A program made the translations under genes and the position numbers. From NCBI RefSeq assembly GCF_006385685.1, contig NZ_VFRP01000002.1:248001-312000 (forward strand): a stretch of DNA of 64,000 bases, in the 5' to 3' direction. Under the pieces are notes generated by a model. That model did no database searches, was not told where the DNA came from, and was given only the letters and a program-made list of their open reading frames with translations. The first letter of the stretch is position 1, and the number at the start of each line of letters is the position of its first letter. Source of the stretch: Amaricoccus solimangrovi. GTDB taxonomy: Bacteria; Pseudomonadota; Alphaproteobacteria; Rhodobacterales; Rhodobacteraceae. Shown here piece by piece: positions 47,544 to 56,415 of this stretch.

Positions 47544-49946
47544 ATGCGACCCCGCGACGGGCTGGCGGCTCAGGATGCGATCGCACGGCTGCTCGCCGAC
47601 TATCACCCGCTGCCGGGTGTCGCGGACGAACTGCTCGACCAGACCGGACGGATCCGCCCGGTCTGGGAGCGGTTCATGGCCCATCTCGCGGCCCTGCCGC
47701 CGGAGGAACTCTCCGCCCGCTTCGCGCGGGGCGACCAGTACCTGCGCGACGCGGGCGTGTTCTTCCGCCAGTACGGCGACGACAATTCCTCGGAACGGGC
47801 CTGGCCGCTCTCCCACATTCCGGTGCTGATCGACGAGGCGGAGTGGAACACGGTCGCGGAAGGGCTGATCCAGCGCGCCGACCTGCTCGAGGCGGTGGTC
47901 GCCGATCTCTACGGGCCGAACCGGCTGGTCGGGACCGGGCAGCTGCCCGCGACGCTCGTCGGGCGCAGCCCGGAATGGCTCCGGCCGCTGGTCGGGGTGC
48001 CGCCGCGCTCGGGCCATCATCTCCACTTCCTCGCCTTCGAGCTCGGACGGGGGCCGGACGGCACCTGGTGGGTGCTCGGCGACCGCGCCCAGGCGCCGTC
48101 GGGCGCGGGCTTCGCGCTCGAGAACCGGATGGCGACCGCGCGCGTCTTCGCCGAACTCTACGCCGAGGCGAACGCGCACCGGCTCGCCGGCTTCTTCCGG
48201 ACCTTCCGCGACGCGCTGCACGGGCTCTGCGAGGATCATCGTGAGCCGCGCGTCGCGATCCTGACGCCGGGGCCGCTCAACGACACCTATTTCGAACACG
48301 CCTATATCGCGCGCTATCTCGGCTTCATGCTGCTCGAAGGCGAGGATCTGACCGTCGAGAAGGGCCATGTGATGGTGCGCACCGTCGGCGGGCTGATGCC
48401 GATCGACGTGCTCTGGCGCCGGCTCGACGCGGCCTTCGCCGATCCGCTGGAGCTCAATTCGGGCTCGCGCATCGGCACACCTGGCCTCGTCGGCGCGGTC
48501 CGGCGCGGCAATGTCAGCCTCGTCAACGCGCTCGGCTCCGGCATCCTGGAGACCCGCGCGCTGCTCGCCTTCCTGCCGCGCATCTCGATGGCGCTGCGCG
48601 GCGAGCCGCTCCGGATCCCCAATATCGCGACCTGGTGGTGCGGCCAGCCGGTGGAGCGCGCGCATGTGCGCGCCAACGCCGCGCGGATGATGATCGGCTC
48701 GGCGCTCTCGACCCGGCTGCCCTTCGACCTCGACAGCGCCACCGGGATCGGCGGCCAGGGCCGCGGCCCCGAGGAGATCGACGCCTGGATCGAGAGCGAG
48801 GGTCCGGCGCTCGTCGGACAGGAGGCGGTGACGCTCTCGACCACGCCCGCGCATGTCGATGGCAGGCTCGTCCCCCGCCCGATGAGCCTGCGCGCCTTCC
48901 TCGTGCGTACCGCTCGGGGCTGGGAGGTGATGCCCGGCGGATTCGCCCGGATCGGCCGGACCCCGGATCCGACCGCGATCGCGATGCAGCGCGGCGGCTC
49001 GGCGGCGGATGTCTGGATCCTCGGCCCCGGCCCGACGCAATCGGTCACCATGCTTCCGGAGCCGTCCGTCGCCCAGCCCCGCCTGAAGCAGGGCGCGCTG
49101 CCGAGCCGGGCGGGCGACAACCTCTTCTGGCTCGGCCGCTACATCGAACGCGCCGAGGGGATGATGCGCCTGCTGCGCGCGCACCACATCCGCCTCGCGG
49201 AGACCGGCGACCCGGACGCGCCGCTCCTCACCTATCTCGACCGGCATCTGGGCGATGTCGGCCTCGACCCGGGCCAGGAGATCCCCGACGGGCTGCGCGC
49301 CACGCTGAGCGCCGCGACGTCGAGCGCGGGTCAGGTGCGCGACCGGTTCTCGACCGACGGCTGGATGGCGCTGAACGACCTCTCCCGCACGGCGCGGCGG
49401 ATGGCGGGAACCGCGCGGGCGGGCGACGACTGCGCCCGCGCGATGGGGGTGCTGCTGCGCAAGATCACCGGCTTCTCGGGCCTCGTGCACGAGAACATGT
49501 ACCGCTTCACCGGCTGGCGCTTCCTCGTGATCGGCCGGGCGATGGAGCGCTCGATGGAGATGGCGGGGCTGCTCGCCTGGCTCGGCGCGCCGGACGCGCC
49601 GGACGGGGCGCTCGATCTCGCGATCGAGATCGGCGACAGCGTCATGACCCACCGCCGCCGCTACGCCGCCGCGACGACGCGGGAGACGGTGATCGACCTG
49701 CTCGCGCTCGACGGGATGAACCCGCGCGCGATCCTCTACCAGATGGGCGAGGTCAGGAACCAGGTGGCGCTGCTGCCCGGCGCGGATGTGAACGGCCAGC
49801 TCTCGCGCCTCTCGCGCGAGGTGATGCGCCTGCATACCGACGTCGCGACGCAACTGCCCGAGGGGCTCGACACCGACGCCCTGCTCGACCTGCGCGACCG
49901 GCTCTTCGATCTGTCGGGCCTGCTCTCCGAAACCTATCTCGGATAG
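47544..49946 (+). CDS. Circularly permuted ATP-grasp protein fused to an alpha-E domain
   Basis: An 800-residue two-domain protein. Residues about 1-510 are a circularly permuted ATP-grasp ligase (ATPgrasp_1/DUF404-407 type) with LSHIPVLIDEAEW, LLEGEDLTVEKGHVMVRTVGG and LPRPMSLRAF-like ATP-site segments. Residues about 518-800 are an alpha-E (DUF403) helical domain, with LFWLGRYIERAEGMMRLLRAH near its start and a repeated VMTHRRRY helix. In many genomes these are two genes; here they are one. It begins 6 bases after the DUF2126 gene. It probably forms an amide bond between a peptide and an amino acid, by family inference. Confidence 0.9.
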   Translation: MRPRDGLAAQDAIARLLADYHPLPGVADELLDQTGRIRPVWERFMAHLAALPPEELSARFARGDQYLRDAGVFFRQYGDDNSSERAWPLSHIPVLIDEAEWNTVAEGLIQRADLLEAVVADLYGPNRLVGTGQLPATLVGRSPEWLRPLVGVPPRSGHHLHFLAFELGRGPDGTWWVLGDRAQAPSGAGFALENRMATARVFAELYAEANAHRLAGFFRTFRDALHGLCEDHREPRVAILTPGPLNDTYFEHAYIARYLGFMLLEGEDLTVEKGHVMVRTVGGLMPIDVLWRRLDAAFADPLELNSGSRIGTPGLVGAVRRGNVSLVNALGSGILETRALLAFLPRISMALRGEPLRIPNIATWWCGQPVERAHVRANAARMMIGSALSTRLPFDLDSATGIGGQGRGPEEIDAWIESEGPALVGQEAVTLSTTPAHVDGRLVPRPMSLRAFLVRTARGWEVMPGGFARIGRTPDPTAIAMQRGGSAADVWILGPGPTQSVTMLPEPSVAQPRLKQGALPSRAGDNLFWLGRYIERAEGMMRLLRAHHIRLAETGDPDAPLLTYLDRHLGDVGLDPGQEIPDGLRATLSAATSSAGQVRDRFSTDGWMALNDLSRTARRMAGTARAGDDCARAMGVLLRKITGFSGLVHENMYRFTGWRFLVIGRAMERSMEMAGLLAWLGAPDAPDGALDLAIEIGDSVMTHRRRYAAATTRETVIDLLALDGMNPRAILYQMGEVRNQVALLPGADVNGQLSRLSREVMRLHTDVATQLPEGLDTDALLDLRDRLFDLSGLLSETYLG

Positions 49947-49947
49947 G

Positions 49948-50838
49948 ATGATGCTCTACGACGTCGGGATGCGGATCACCTACAGCTACGACCGGCCGGC
50001 CGCCGGCGGCCGGCACCTGCTCCGGCTGCTGCCCGCCGACCTGCCGGGACAGCAGCGGCTGGTCTCGGGACTGCTCTCCGTTTCGCCCGCGCCGGCGGAG
50101 CGGAGCGAGATGGTGGATTTCTTCGGCAACTACGGGACCGAGATCATCTTCCGCGACCTGCATGACGAGATCGAGTTCCGCGTCGACGCGCGCGTCGAAC
50201 GCTTCGCCGAGCCTTCGGGGCTCGACATCTCGCCGCCCCTCTCCGGCCTCGCGGCGGAGATCGCCGAGTACCGGAGCCTCGACCCGGACTCGCCGCTCCA
50301 TTTCCTCTGGTCCAGCGCCCGGGTCCAGCCGACGCCGGAGATGACCGACTACGCGCGCGCCCATGTCTTCGACGGGATCACCGCCTTCTCGGCCGTGCTC
50401 GCGATCGGCCGGGCGCTCTTCCGCGACATGGAATTCGACGCCGAGGCGACGACGGTGGAAACCCTGGCGAAGGAAGCCTTCGCGCGGCGCCGGGGCGTCT
50501 GCCAGGACTTCGCCCAGATCATGATCGCGATGCTGCGCGGCATCGGCGTGCCGGCGGGCTATGTGAGCGGCTTCCTGCGGACCAACCCGCCCCCGGGCCA
50601 GCCCCGGCTCGAGGGCGCGGATGCGATGCATGCCTGGGTGCGCGCCTGGTGCGGGCGGGACATGGGCTGGATCGAGTTCGACCCGACCAACGACCTGGTC
50701 GTGTCGCTCGACCATATCGTCATCGCGCGCGGCCGCGACTATGGCGACGTCTCGCCGGTGCGGGGCATCCTGCGCATCGCCGGCGACCAGACCAGCGAGC
50801 AGGCGGTCGATGTGATCCCGGTCGGCGCCGGGTACTGA
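49948..50838 (+). CDS. Transglutaminase-like cysteine protease
   Basis: A 296-residue protein with the bacterial transglutaminase N-terminal domain (about 1-100) and a papain-like core with triad C185 (RGVCQDFAQ), H228 (MHAWV) and D245 (FDPTND). It starts one base after the ATP-grasp stop (49946), ATG 49948 or the next ATG, so it is the last gene of the same operon. Such enzymes can hydrolyse or transfer amide bonds. No signal peptide is seen, so it acts in the cytoplasm. In other genomes a proteasome-type protease gene often follows; none does here. Confidence 0.91.
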   Translation: MMLYDVGMRITYSYDRPAAGGRHLLRLLPADLPGQQRLVSGLLSVSPAPAERSEMVDFFGNYGTEIIFRDLHDEIEFRVDARVERFAEPSGLDISPPLSGLAAEIAEYRSLDPDSPLHFLWSSARVQPTPEMTDYARAHVFDGITAFSAVLAIGRALFRDMEFDAEATTVETLAKEAFARRRGVCQDFAQIMIAMLRGIGVPAGYVSGFLRTNPPPGQPRLEGADAMHAWVRAWCGRDMGWIEFDPTNDLVVSLDHIVIARGRDYGDVSPVRGILRIAGDQTSEQAVDVIPVGAGY

Positions 50839-50850
50839 CCCCCGCCGGCC

Positions 50851-51558
50851 TCAGACGGTCATCCAGCGCCGCACTTCTTCCTGGTCGAGCTCCGCGGTCC
50901 GGCCGGAAAGCACGATGCGCCCCCGGTCCATCACCGCGATCCGGTCGGCGAGCTCGACGGCGAAATCGAAGAACTGCTCGACCAGCACGATCGCCATCGT
51001 CCCCTGGTCGCGCAGATAGGCGATCGCGCGGCCGATGTCCTTGATCACCGAGGGCTGGATGCCCTCGGTCGGCTCGTCGAGCAGGAGGAGCCGCGGCCCC
51101 GTCACCAGCGCGCGGCCGATGGCGAGCTGCTGCTGCTGCCCGCCCGAGAGGTCGCCGCCGCGGCGGCCCATCATCTCGGCGAGCACGGGGAAGAGCTCGA
51201 ACACCGTGTCCGGCACCTTGCGCGCCCCGCGCGGCAGCAGCGCGTAGCCGGTCTCGAGGTTCTCCCTCACCGTCAGCAGCGGAAAGATCTCGCGCCCCTG
51301 CGGCACGGTCGCGACCCCGAGCTTCGCCCGCGCGTCGGGCCGCAGCTTCGAGATGTCGCGGCCCTCCCACATGATCCTGCCCGAGCGGATCCCCTGCCGC
51401 CCGGAGACCGCGCGCAGCGTGGAGGTCTTGCCGACCCCGTTGCGCCCGAGGATCGCCGTCACCTGCCCGGTCTCGGCCTCGAGCGAGACGTCCTTCAGCG
51501 CCTGGGCGGCGCCGTAATAGAGATCCATGCCCTCGATGGCGAGTTTGTCAGCGGCCAA
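50851..51558 (-). CDS. urtE: Urea ABC transporter ATPase UrtE
   Basis: Second ATPase of the urea importer, 235 residues. It has Walker A GRNGVGKTS, VPQGREIFPLLTVRENLETG, signature LSGGQQQQLAIGRAL, Walker B LLLDEPTEGIQPSV and the switch region VLVEQFFDFAVELADR. The likely start is TTG 51558, preceded by a GAGGTG ribosome site and overlapping urtD by 11 bases; ATG 51528 would cut the first beta strand. It is last in urtABCDE and ends 12 bases from the convergent transglutaminase gene. Confidence 0.93.
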   Translation of the reverse strand: MAADKLAIEGMDLYYGAAQALKDVSLEAETGQVTAILGRNGVGKTSTLRAVSGRQGIRSGRIMWEGRDISKLRPDARAKLGVATVPQGREIFPLLTVRENLETGYALLPRGARKVPDTVFELFPVLAEMMGRRGGDLSGGQQQQLAIGRALVTGPRLLLLDEPTEGIQPSVIKDIGRAIAYLRDQGTMAIVLVEQFFDFAVELADRIAVMDRGRIVLSGRTAELDQEEVRRWMTV

Positions 51559-52309
51559 GATACACCTCGATCACTTCCTGGTTCGCGGAGACATGGTCGA
51601 GCGAGCCCTCGGCCAGCACCGCGCCCCGGTGCAGCACCGTCACCTTGCAGTCGAGCGCGCGGACGAAATCCATGTCGTGCTCGATCACCACGACCGAGCG
51701 CTTGCCCGCGATGTCGCGCAGCAGTTCGGCGGTGCGCATCGTCTCGGCGTCGGTCATGCCGGCGGCCGGCTCGTCGACGAGCAGGAGCTTCGGCTCCTGC
51801 GCGAGCAGCATGCCGATCTCGAGCCACTGCTTCTGCCCGTGGCTGAGGCTGCCCGCGAGCCGGTGCCGCGCGGAGGTGAGCCGCACCAGTTCGAGGAGTT
51901 CGTCGATCCGCGCCTTCTGCGCCTTCGCGATCCGGAAGAGGAGGCTCGCCTTCACGCCGCGGTCGCCCGCGAGCGAGAGCATCAGGTTGTCCTCGACCGT
52001 GTGGGTCTCGAAGACCGTGGGCTTCTGGAACTTGCGCCCGATGCCGAGCCGCGCGGTCGAGGCCTCGTCGAGCTTCGTCAGGTCGGTATGCTCGGCCCAG
52101 ATCACCCGGCCCTGGTCGGGCCGCGTCTTGCCGGTGATGATGTCGAGCATCGTGGTCTTTCCGGCGCCGTTCGGACCGACCACGGCGCGCAACTCGCCCT
52201 CGGTGATCACCATCGAGAGGCCGTTGATCGCCTTGTAGCCGTCGAAGGAGCGGTGGACGTCGTTGAGATAGAGCTGGGTGCCCTTCAGGCCGCGGACCTC
52301 GTCGCTCAT
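51548..52309 (-). CDS. urtD: Urea ABC transporter ATPase UrtD
   Basis: First ATPase of the urea importer, 253 residues. It shows Walker A GPNGAGKTT, IGRKFQKPTVFETHTVEDNL, signature LSHGQKQWLEIGMLL, Walker B LLLVDEPAAGMTD and VVVIEHDMDFV. The SHGQKQWLEI signature is a mark of UrtD. ATG 52309 overlaps the urtC stop by 4 bases. Confidence 0.94.
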   Translation of the reverse strand: MSDEVRGLKGTQLYLNDVHRSFDGYKAINGLSMVITEGELRAVVGPNGAGKTTMLDIITGKTRPDQGRVIWAEHTDLTKLDEASTARLGIGRKFQKPTVFETHTVEDNLMLSLAGDRGVKASLLFRIAKAQKARIDELLELVRLTSARHRLAGSLSHGQKQWLEIGMLLAQEPKLLLVDEPAAGMTDAETMRTAELLRDIAGKRSVVVIEHDMDFVRALDCKVTVLHRGAVLAEGSLDHVSANQEVIEVYLGR

Positions 52310-53427
52310 GCCTCGGCCTCCACCGCCTCGGGTTCCGGTTGTTCCCGCCGGCCCCGCCCGAGCTTCTCGATCAGGCCGAGCACGCCCTGGGGCAGGAAGA
52401 TCGTGACGAGGATGAACATGAGGCCGAGCGCGTAGAGCCAGGCATCGGGGAAGGCCGAGGTCAGCCAGCTTTTCGCCGCGACGACGATGAGCGCGCCGAG
52501 CGCGGCGCCGACGAGCGTGCCCCGGCCGCCGAGCGCGACCCAGATCACGATCTCGATCGAATTCGCCGGGCTGAACTCGCCGGGGTTGATGATGCCGACC
52601 TGCGGCACGTAGAGCGCGCCCGCGACGCCGGCCATCATCGCCGAGACGGTGAAGACGAAGAGCTTGAACTGCTCGACCCGGTAGCCGAGGAAGCGCGTGC
52701 GGCTCTCCGCGTCGCGCACGCCGACGAGGACCTTGCCGAACTTCGTCATCGTGATCCAGCGCCCGACCAGCAGCCCGCCCCCGAGCGCGAGCGCCGAGAG
52801 GACGAAGAGCGTCACCCGCGTGCCGTCGCTCGACAGCGAGAAGCCGAGCACGTCCTTGAAGTCGGTCAGCCCGTTGTTGCCGCCGAAGCCCATCTCGTTG
52901 CGGAAGAAGGCGAGCAGGAGCGCGTAGGTCATCGCCTGGGTGATGATCGAGAGATAGACCCCGGTGACGCGCGAGCGGAAGGCGAACCAGCCGAAGACGA
53001 AGGCGAGCAGGCCGGGCGCGAGCAGCACCATCAGGCAGGCGAACCAGAACATGTCGAAACCGTGCCAGAACCAGGGCAGCTTCTCGTAGCCGAGGAACAC
53101 CATGAAATCGGGCAGGACCGGATTGCCATAGGCGCCGCGCGATCCGATCTGGCGCATCAGATGCATGCCCATCGCATAGCCGCCGAGCGCGAAGAAGGCG
53201 CCATGGCCGAGCGAGAGGATGCCGCAATAGCCCCAGACGAGATCGAGCGCGACGGCGAGCAGCGCGTAGCAGAGATACTTGCCGATGAGCGAGAGCATGT
53301 AGGTCGGCACGTGGAGCCCGGATTCCGGGCTCAGCGCCGTGTTGGCGAGCGGTACGCCGACCGTGACGACGGCGAGCAGCGCGAGGAAGACGCCGAGGCG
53401 GCGGTCGATGAAGGAGGTCGAAGCCAT
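52306..53427 (-). CDS. urtC: Urea ABC transporter permease UrtC
   Basis: Inner-membrane permease of 373 residues with about ten hydrophobic helices. Marks are DLVWGYCGILSLGHGAFFAL, MGFGGNNGLTDFK, the EAA-like RDAESRTRFLGYRVE and IWVALGGRGTLVGAALG. The presence of the GFGGNNGLTDFK loop separates UrtC from LivM. It follows urtB by 4 bases and overlaps urtD. Confidence 0.95.
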   Translation of the reverse strand: MASTSFIDRRLGVFLALLAVVTVGVPLANTALSPESGLHVPTYMLSLIGKYLCYALLAVALDLVWGYCGILSLGHGAFFALGGYAMGMHLMRQIGSRGAYGNPVLPDFMVFLGYEKLPWFWHGFDMFWFACLMVLLAPGLLAFVFGWFAFRSRVTGVYLSIITQAMTYALLLAFFRNEMGFGGNNGLTDFKDVLGFSLSSDGTRVTLFVLSALALGGGLLVGRWITMTKFGKVLVGVRDAESRTRFLGYRVEQFKLFVFTVSAMMAGVAGALYVPQVGIINPGEFSPANSIEIVIWVALGGRGTLVGAALGALIVVAAKSWLTSAFPDAWLYALGLMFILVTIFLPQGVLGLIEKLGRGRREQPEPEAVEAEA

Positions 53428-53431
53428 GCGC

Positions 53432-55033
53432 TCAGCCTTCCACTGCGCGGCCGCGGGTCGGGAAGAGGCCGCGCGGGCGTTTCTGGATGAAGAGGATGAT
53501 GAAGACGAGGATCAGGATCTTCGCCAGCACCGCGCCGACGAAGGGCTCCATGAACTTGTTCGCGACGCCGAGGGTGAAGGCGGCGGCGAAGGTGCCCCAG
53601 AGGTTGCCGGCGCCGCCGAAGACCACGACGAGGAAGGAATCGATGATGTAGCTCTGCCCGAGGTTCGGCGAGACGTTGTCGATCTGGGAGAGCGCCACGC
53701 CCGCGAGCCCGGCGATGCCGGCGCCGAGGCCGAAGGTCAGCGCGTCGACGCGGGCGGTGCGGATGCCCATCTCGGAGGCCATCGGCCGGTTCTGCGTCAC
53801 CGCGCGCATCTGCAGGCCGAAGAGCGTGCGCTTGAGCAGCAGCAGCAGGCCGACGAAGATCGCCACCGCGAAGATCACGATGTAGAACCGGTTCCAGGTG
53901 ATCGAGAGCCCGCCGAGCGGAAAGGCGCCCGACATCCAGGACGGGTTGCCCACCTCGCGGTTCGACGGGCCGAAGAAGGTCCGGACCAGCTGCTGCAGGA
54001 TGAGGCTGACCCCCCAGGTCGCGAGCAGCGTCTCGAGCGCGCGGCCGTAGAGGAAGCGCACGATGAAGCGTTCGATCGCGACGCCGATCGCACCCGCGAC
54101 GAGGAAGGCGAGCGGCGCGGCGATCAGGAGCGACCAGTCGAAGAGGCCGGGGAAGCTCGTCCGGATCACCTGCTGCGTCACGTAGGTCGTGTAGGCGCCG
54201 ATCATGATCAGCTCGCCATGCGCCATGTTGATGACGCCCATCACGCCGAAGGTGATCGCGAGCCCGACCGCGGCGAGCAGCAGGACCGAGCCGAGCGAGA
54301 GGCCGAACCAGACGTTCTGGCCGACGTTCCAGAGCTGCTGGGCGCGTTCGATCCCGGCGATGGCCTTGTCGGCGGCCTCGGCCACCGGCGCGTCCGCGTC
54401 GCCCCGGTAGGGATTGAGCACCGTCAGCGCGTCGGTGCCGCCGCGCCGCGCGACGATCCCGATCGCGGCGACCTTCTCGGCGCCGGGCGCGTCGCTCGCG
54501 AGCACGGCCGCGGCGCGGGCCTGTTCCATCGCCGTCCTGACCGCCGCGTCGCCCTCCTTCGCGATCGCGGTGTCGAGCGCCTCGATCTGCTCCGGATCGG
54601 GCGCGGCGAAGGCGGTGTTGGCGGCGGCGAGGCGCTTGCCCGCGTCGGGAGAGCTCAGCGTCAGCAGGCCGATCGCGGCGCGGACGGCGCGGCGCAGGCT
54701 GTTGTTCACGCGGATGGATTCCGTCGAGCCGGAACCCACGGGGCCGAGTTCGTCGCCCGTCAGCGGGTCGTAGCCGACCGCCTTCGAGCCCCTGCCCTTC
54801 ACCTGGATCACCGCGCCGTCGGCTTCGCGGACCCTGAGTTCTCCCTCGCCGAGCGCGTTCAGCAGGCCCACGGCGCGGTCGTCGCCGGTCGCCCCGATCT
54901 TTGCCACCACCTCGGCGCGGTCGTTGAAACTGCCCTCCGGCAACTGCCGGGCCAGGTCTTCCAGCGACTGGGCGGAGGCGGCGGAGGCGAGGAGGAGCCC
55001 GAACCAGACGGTGAGGGTGAGAAGAATGCGCAT
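53432..55033 (-). CDS. urtB: Urea ABC transporter permease UrtB
   Basis: A 533-residue permease with the usual UrtB layout: signal peptide (1 to about 21, ending ASAQS), a soluble periplasmic domain rich in alanine helices (about 25-240), and a LivH-like membrane domain (about 245-525) with VMGVINMAHGELIMIGAYTTYV (core VINMAHGELIMIGAY) and VVVFGGAGNLWGT. It lies 89 bases downstream of urtA, behind a strong hairpin. Confidence 0.95.
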   Translation of the reverse strand: MRILLTLTVWFGLLLASAASAQSLEDLARQLPEGSFNDRAEVVAKIGATGDDRAVGLLNALGEGELRVREADGAVIQVKGRGSKAVGYDPLTGDELGPVGSGSTESIRVNNSLRRAVRAAIGLLTLSSPDAGKRLAAANTAFAAPDPEQIEALDTAIAKEGDAAVRTAMEQARAAAVLASDAPGAEKVAAIGIVARRGGTDALTVLNPYRGDADAPVAEAADKAIAGIERAQQLWNVGQNVWFGLSLGSVLLLAAVGLAITFGVMGVINMAHGELIMIGAYTTYVTQQVIRTSFPGLFDWSLLIAAPLAFLVAGAIGVAIERFIVRFLYGRALETLLATWGVSLILQQLVRTFFGPSNREVGNPSWMSGAFPLGGLSITWNRFYIVIFAVAIFVGLLLLLKRTLFGLQMRAVTQNRPMASEMGIRTARVDALTFGLGAGIAGLAGVALSQIDNVSPNLGQSYIIDSFLVVVFGGAGNLWGTFAAAFTLGVANKFMEPFVGAVLAKILILVFIILFIQKRPRGLFPTRGRAVEG

Positions 55034-55072
55034 GTGCCCGGGAGCCTCCGCGGCCGACTTCGAAAGGGGGAA

Positions 55073-55110
55073 GCCTCCCCGCGGTCCGCCGGGACGGGCC
55101 GCGGGGAGGC
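55073..55110 (-). terminator. Intercistronic hairpin between urtA and urtB
   Basis: GCCTCCCCGCGG (55073-55084) and CCGCGGGGAGGC (55099-55110) form a perfect 12-bp stem with a 14-base loop, followed on the minus strand by TTCCCCCTTTCG. It lies 12 bases after the urtA stop. A partial terminator or 3'-end stabiliser at this place would give much more binding protein than permease, a common arrangement for ABC importers. Confidence 0.65.
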
Positions 55111-55122
55111 GCGGTCATCGGA

Positions 55123-56415
55123 TCAGTTCGCGGCGGTTCCGCCGCACTTGCCGGTCGCGACGTTGAAGTTTCCGCAGCTCATCGGCGCGCGCCAGTCGGA
55201 GATCAGGTCCTTCGATTCCGGCAGGTAGTCCGACCATTCGTCGCCGAGCACGAGGCCCGGGGTTTCCCAGACGGTCTCGATCTGGCCGTCGTCCTGGATC
55301 TCGCCGATCAGCACCGGCTTGGTGATGTGGTGGTTCGCGCCCATCGAGCTGATGCCGCCGGTCAGGTTCGGGACCGCGACGCCGATCATGTTGTCGAGCA
55401 CCGCGTCGGTCTCGGTGGTGCCCGCCGCCTCGACCGCCTTCACCCACATGTTGAAGCCGATGTAGGTCGCCTCCATCGGGTCGTTCGTCACGCGGTCATC
55501 GTTCTTGATGAAGGCGTGCCACTTCTCGATGAACTCGTCGTTCTCGGGCGTGTCGACGCTCATGAAGTAGTTCCAGGCCGCGAGATGGCCGACGAGCGGC
55601 GCGGTGTCGAGGCCCGCGAGCTCCTCCTCGCCGACGGAGAAGGCGACCACGGGGATGTCCTCGGCCGAGACGCCCTGGTTCGCGAGTTCCTTGTAGAAGG
55701 GCACGTTCGCGTCGCCGTTGATGGTCGAGACCACGGCGGTCTTCTTGCCGGCAGAGCCGAAGGCCTTGATGTCGGAGACGATCGTCTGCCAGTCGGAATG
55801 CCCGAACGGCGTGTAGTTGATCATGATGTCCTCGGGCGCCACGCCCTTCATCTTGAGATAGGCCTCGAGGATCTGGTTGGTCGTGCGCGGATAGACGTAG
55901 TCGGTGCCCGCGAGCACCCAGCGCTCCACGCCTTCCTCGTTCATCAGGTAGTCGACCGCCGGGATCGCCTGCTGGTTCGGCGCGGCGCCGGTGTAGAAGA
56001 CGTTGCGCTGGCTCTCCTGGCCCTCGTACTGGACCGGGTAGAACAGGATCGAGTTGAGCTCCTCGAAGACCGGCAGCACCGACTTGCGGCTGACCGAGGT
56101 CCAGCAGCCGAAGACGACCGAGACGTTGTCCGAGGCGACGAGCTCGCGCGCCTTCTCGGCGAAGAGCGGCCAGTCGGAGGCGGGATCGACGACCACCGGC
56201 TCCAGCTTCTTGCCGAGCACGCCGCCCTTCTTGTTCTGCTCGTCGATCATCATCAGGACCGCGTCCTTCAGCGTGGTCTCCGAGATCGCCATCGTGCCCG
56301 AGAGCGAGTGCAGCACGCCGACCTTGATCGTCTCCTCCTGCGCCAGCGCCGAACCGGCCCAGAGCGAGGCCGCCGCCGCGGCGCCGAGGCCGAAATGCTT
56401 CAGATTGCAGATCAT
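55123..56415 (-). CDS. urtA: Urea ABC transporter substrate-binding protein UrtA
   Basis: Periplasmic urea-binding protein, 430 residues. It has a Sec signal peptide (1 to about 26, ending GSALAQ) and the UrtA-specific motifs VGVLHSLSGTMAISE, VFGCWTSVSRKSVLPVFE, LFYPVQYEGQESQ and GTDYVYPRTTNQI. ATG 56415 was chosen because a GAGGGACAG ribosome site and the signal peptide follow it; the long in-frame extension upstream is the leader. It heads urtABCDE. No urease genes lie in the window. Confidence 0.96.
   Translation of the reverse strand: MICNLKHFGLGAAAAASLWAGSALAQEETIKVGVLHSLSGTMAISETTLKDAVLMMIDEQNKKGGVLGKKLEPVVVDPASDWPLFAEKARELVASDNVSVVFGCWTSVSRKSVLPVFEELNSILFYPVQYEGQESQRNVFYTGAAPNQQAIPAVDYLMNEEGVERWVLAGTDYVYPRTTNQILEAYLKMKGVAPEDIMINYTPFGHSDWQTIVSDIKAFGSAGKKTAVVSTINGDANVPFYKELANQGVSAEDIPVVAFSVGEEELAGLDTAPLVGHLAAWNYFMSVDTPENDEFIEKWHAFIKNDDRVTNDPMEATYIGFNMWVKAVEAAGTTETDAVLDNMIGVAVPNLTGGISSMGANHHITKPVLIGEIQDDGQIETVWETPGLVLGDEWSDYLPESKDLISDWRAPMSCGNFNVATGKCGGTAAN

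Noticed and set aside
44190-49853. A 1887-codon open frame on the minus strand opposite the transglutaminase operon
   Set aside because: It is open only because third positions of the plus-strand genes are nearly all G or C. The translation is Arg/His/Pro/Asp-rich with no domain, while the plus strand has clear catalytic motifs.
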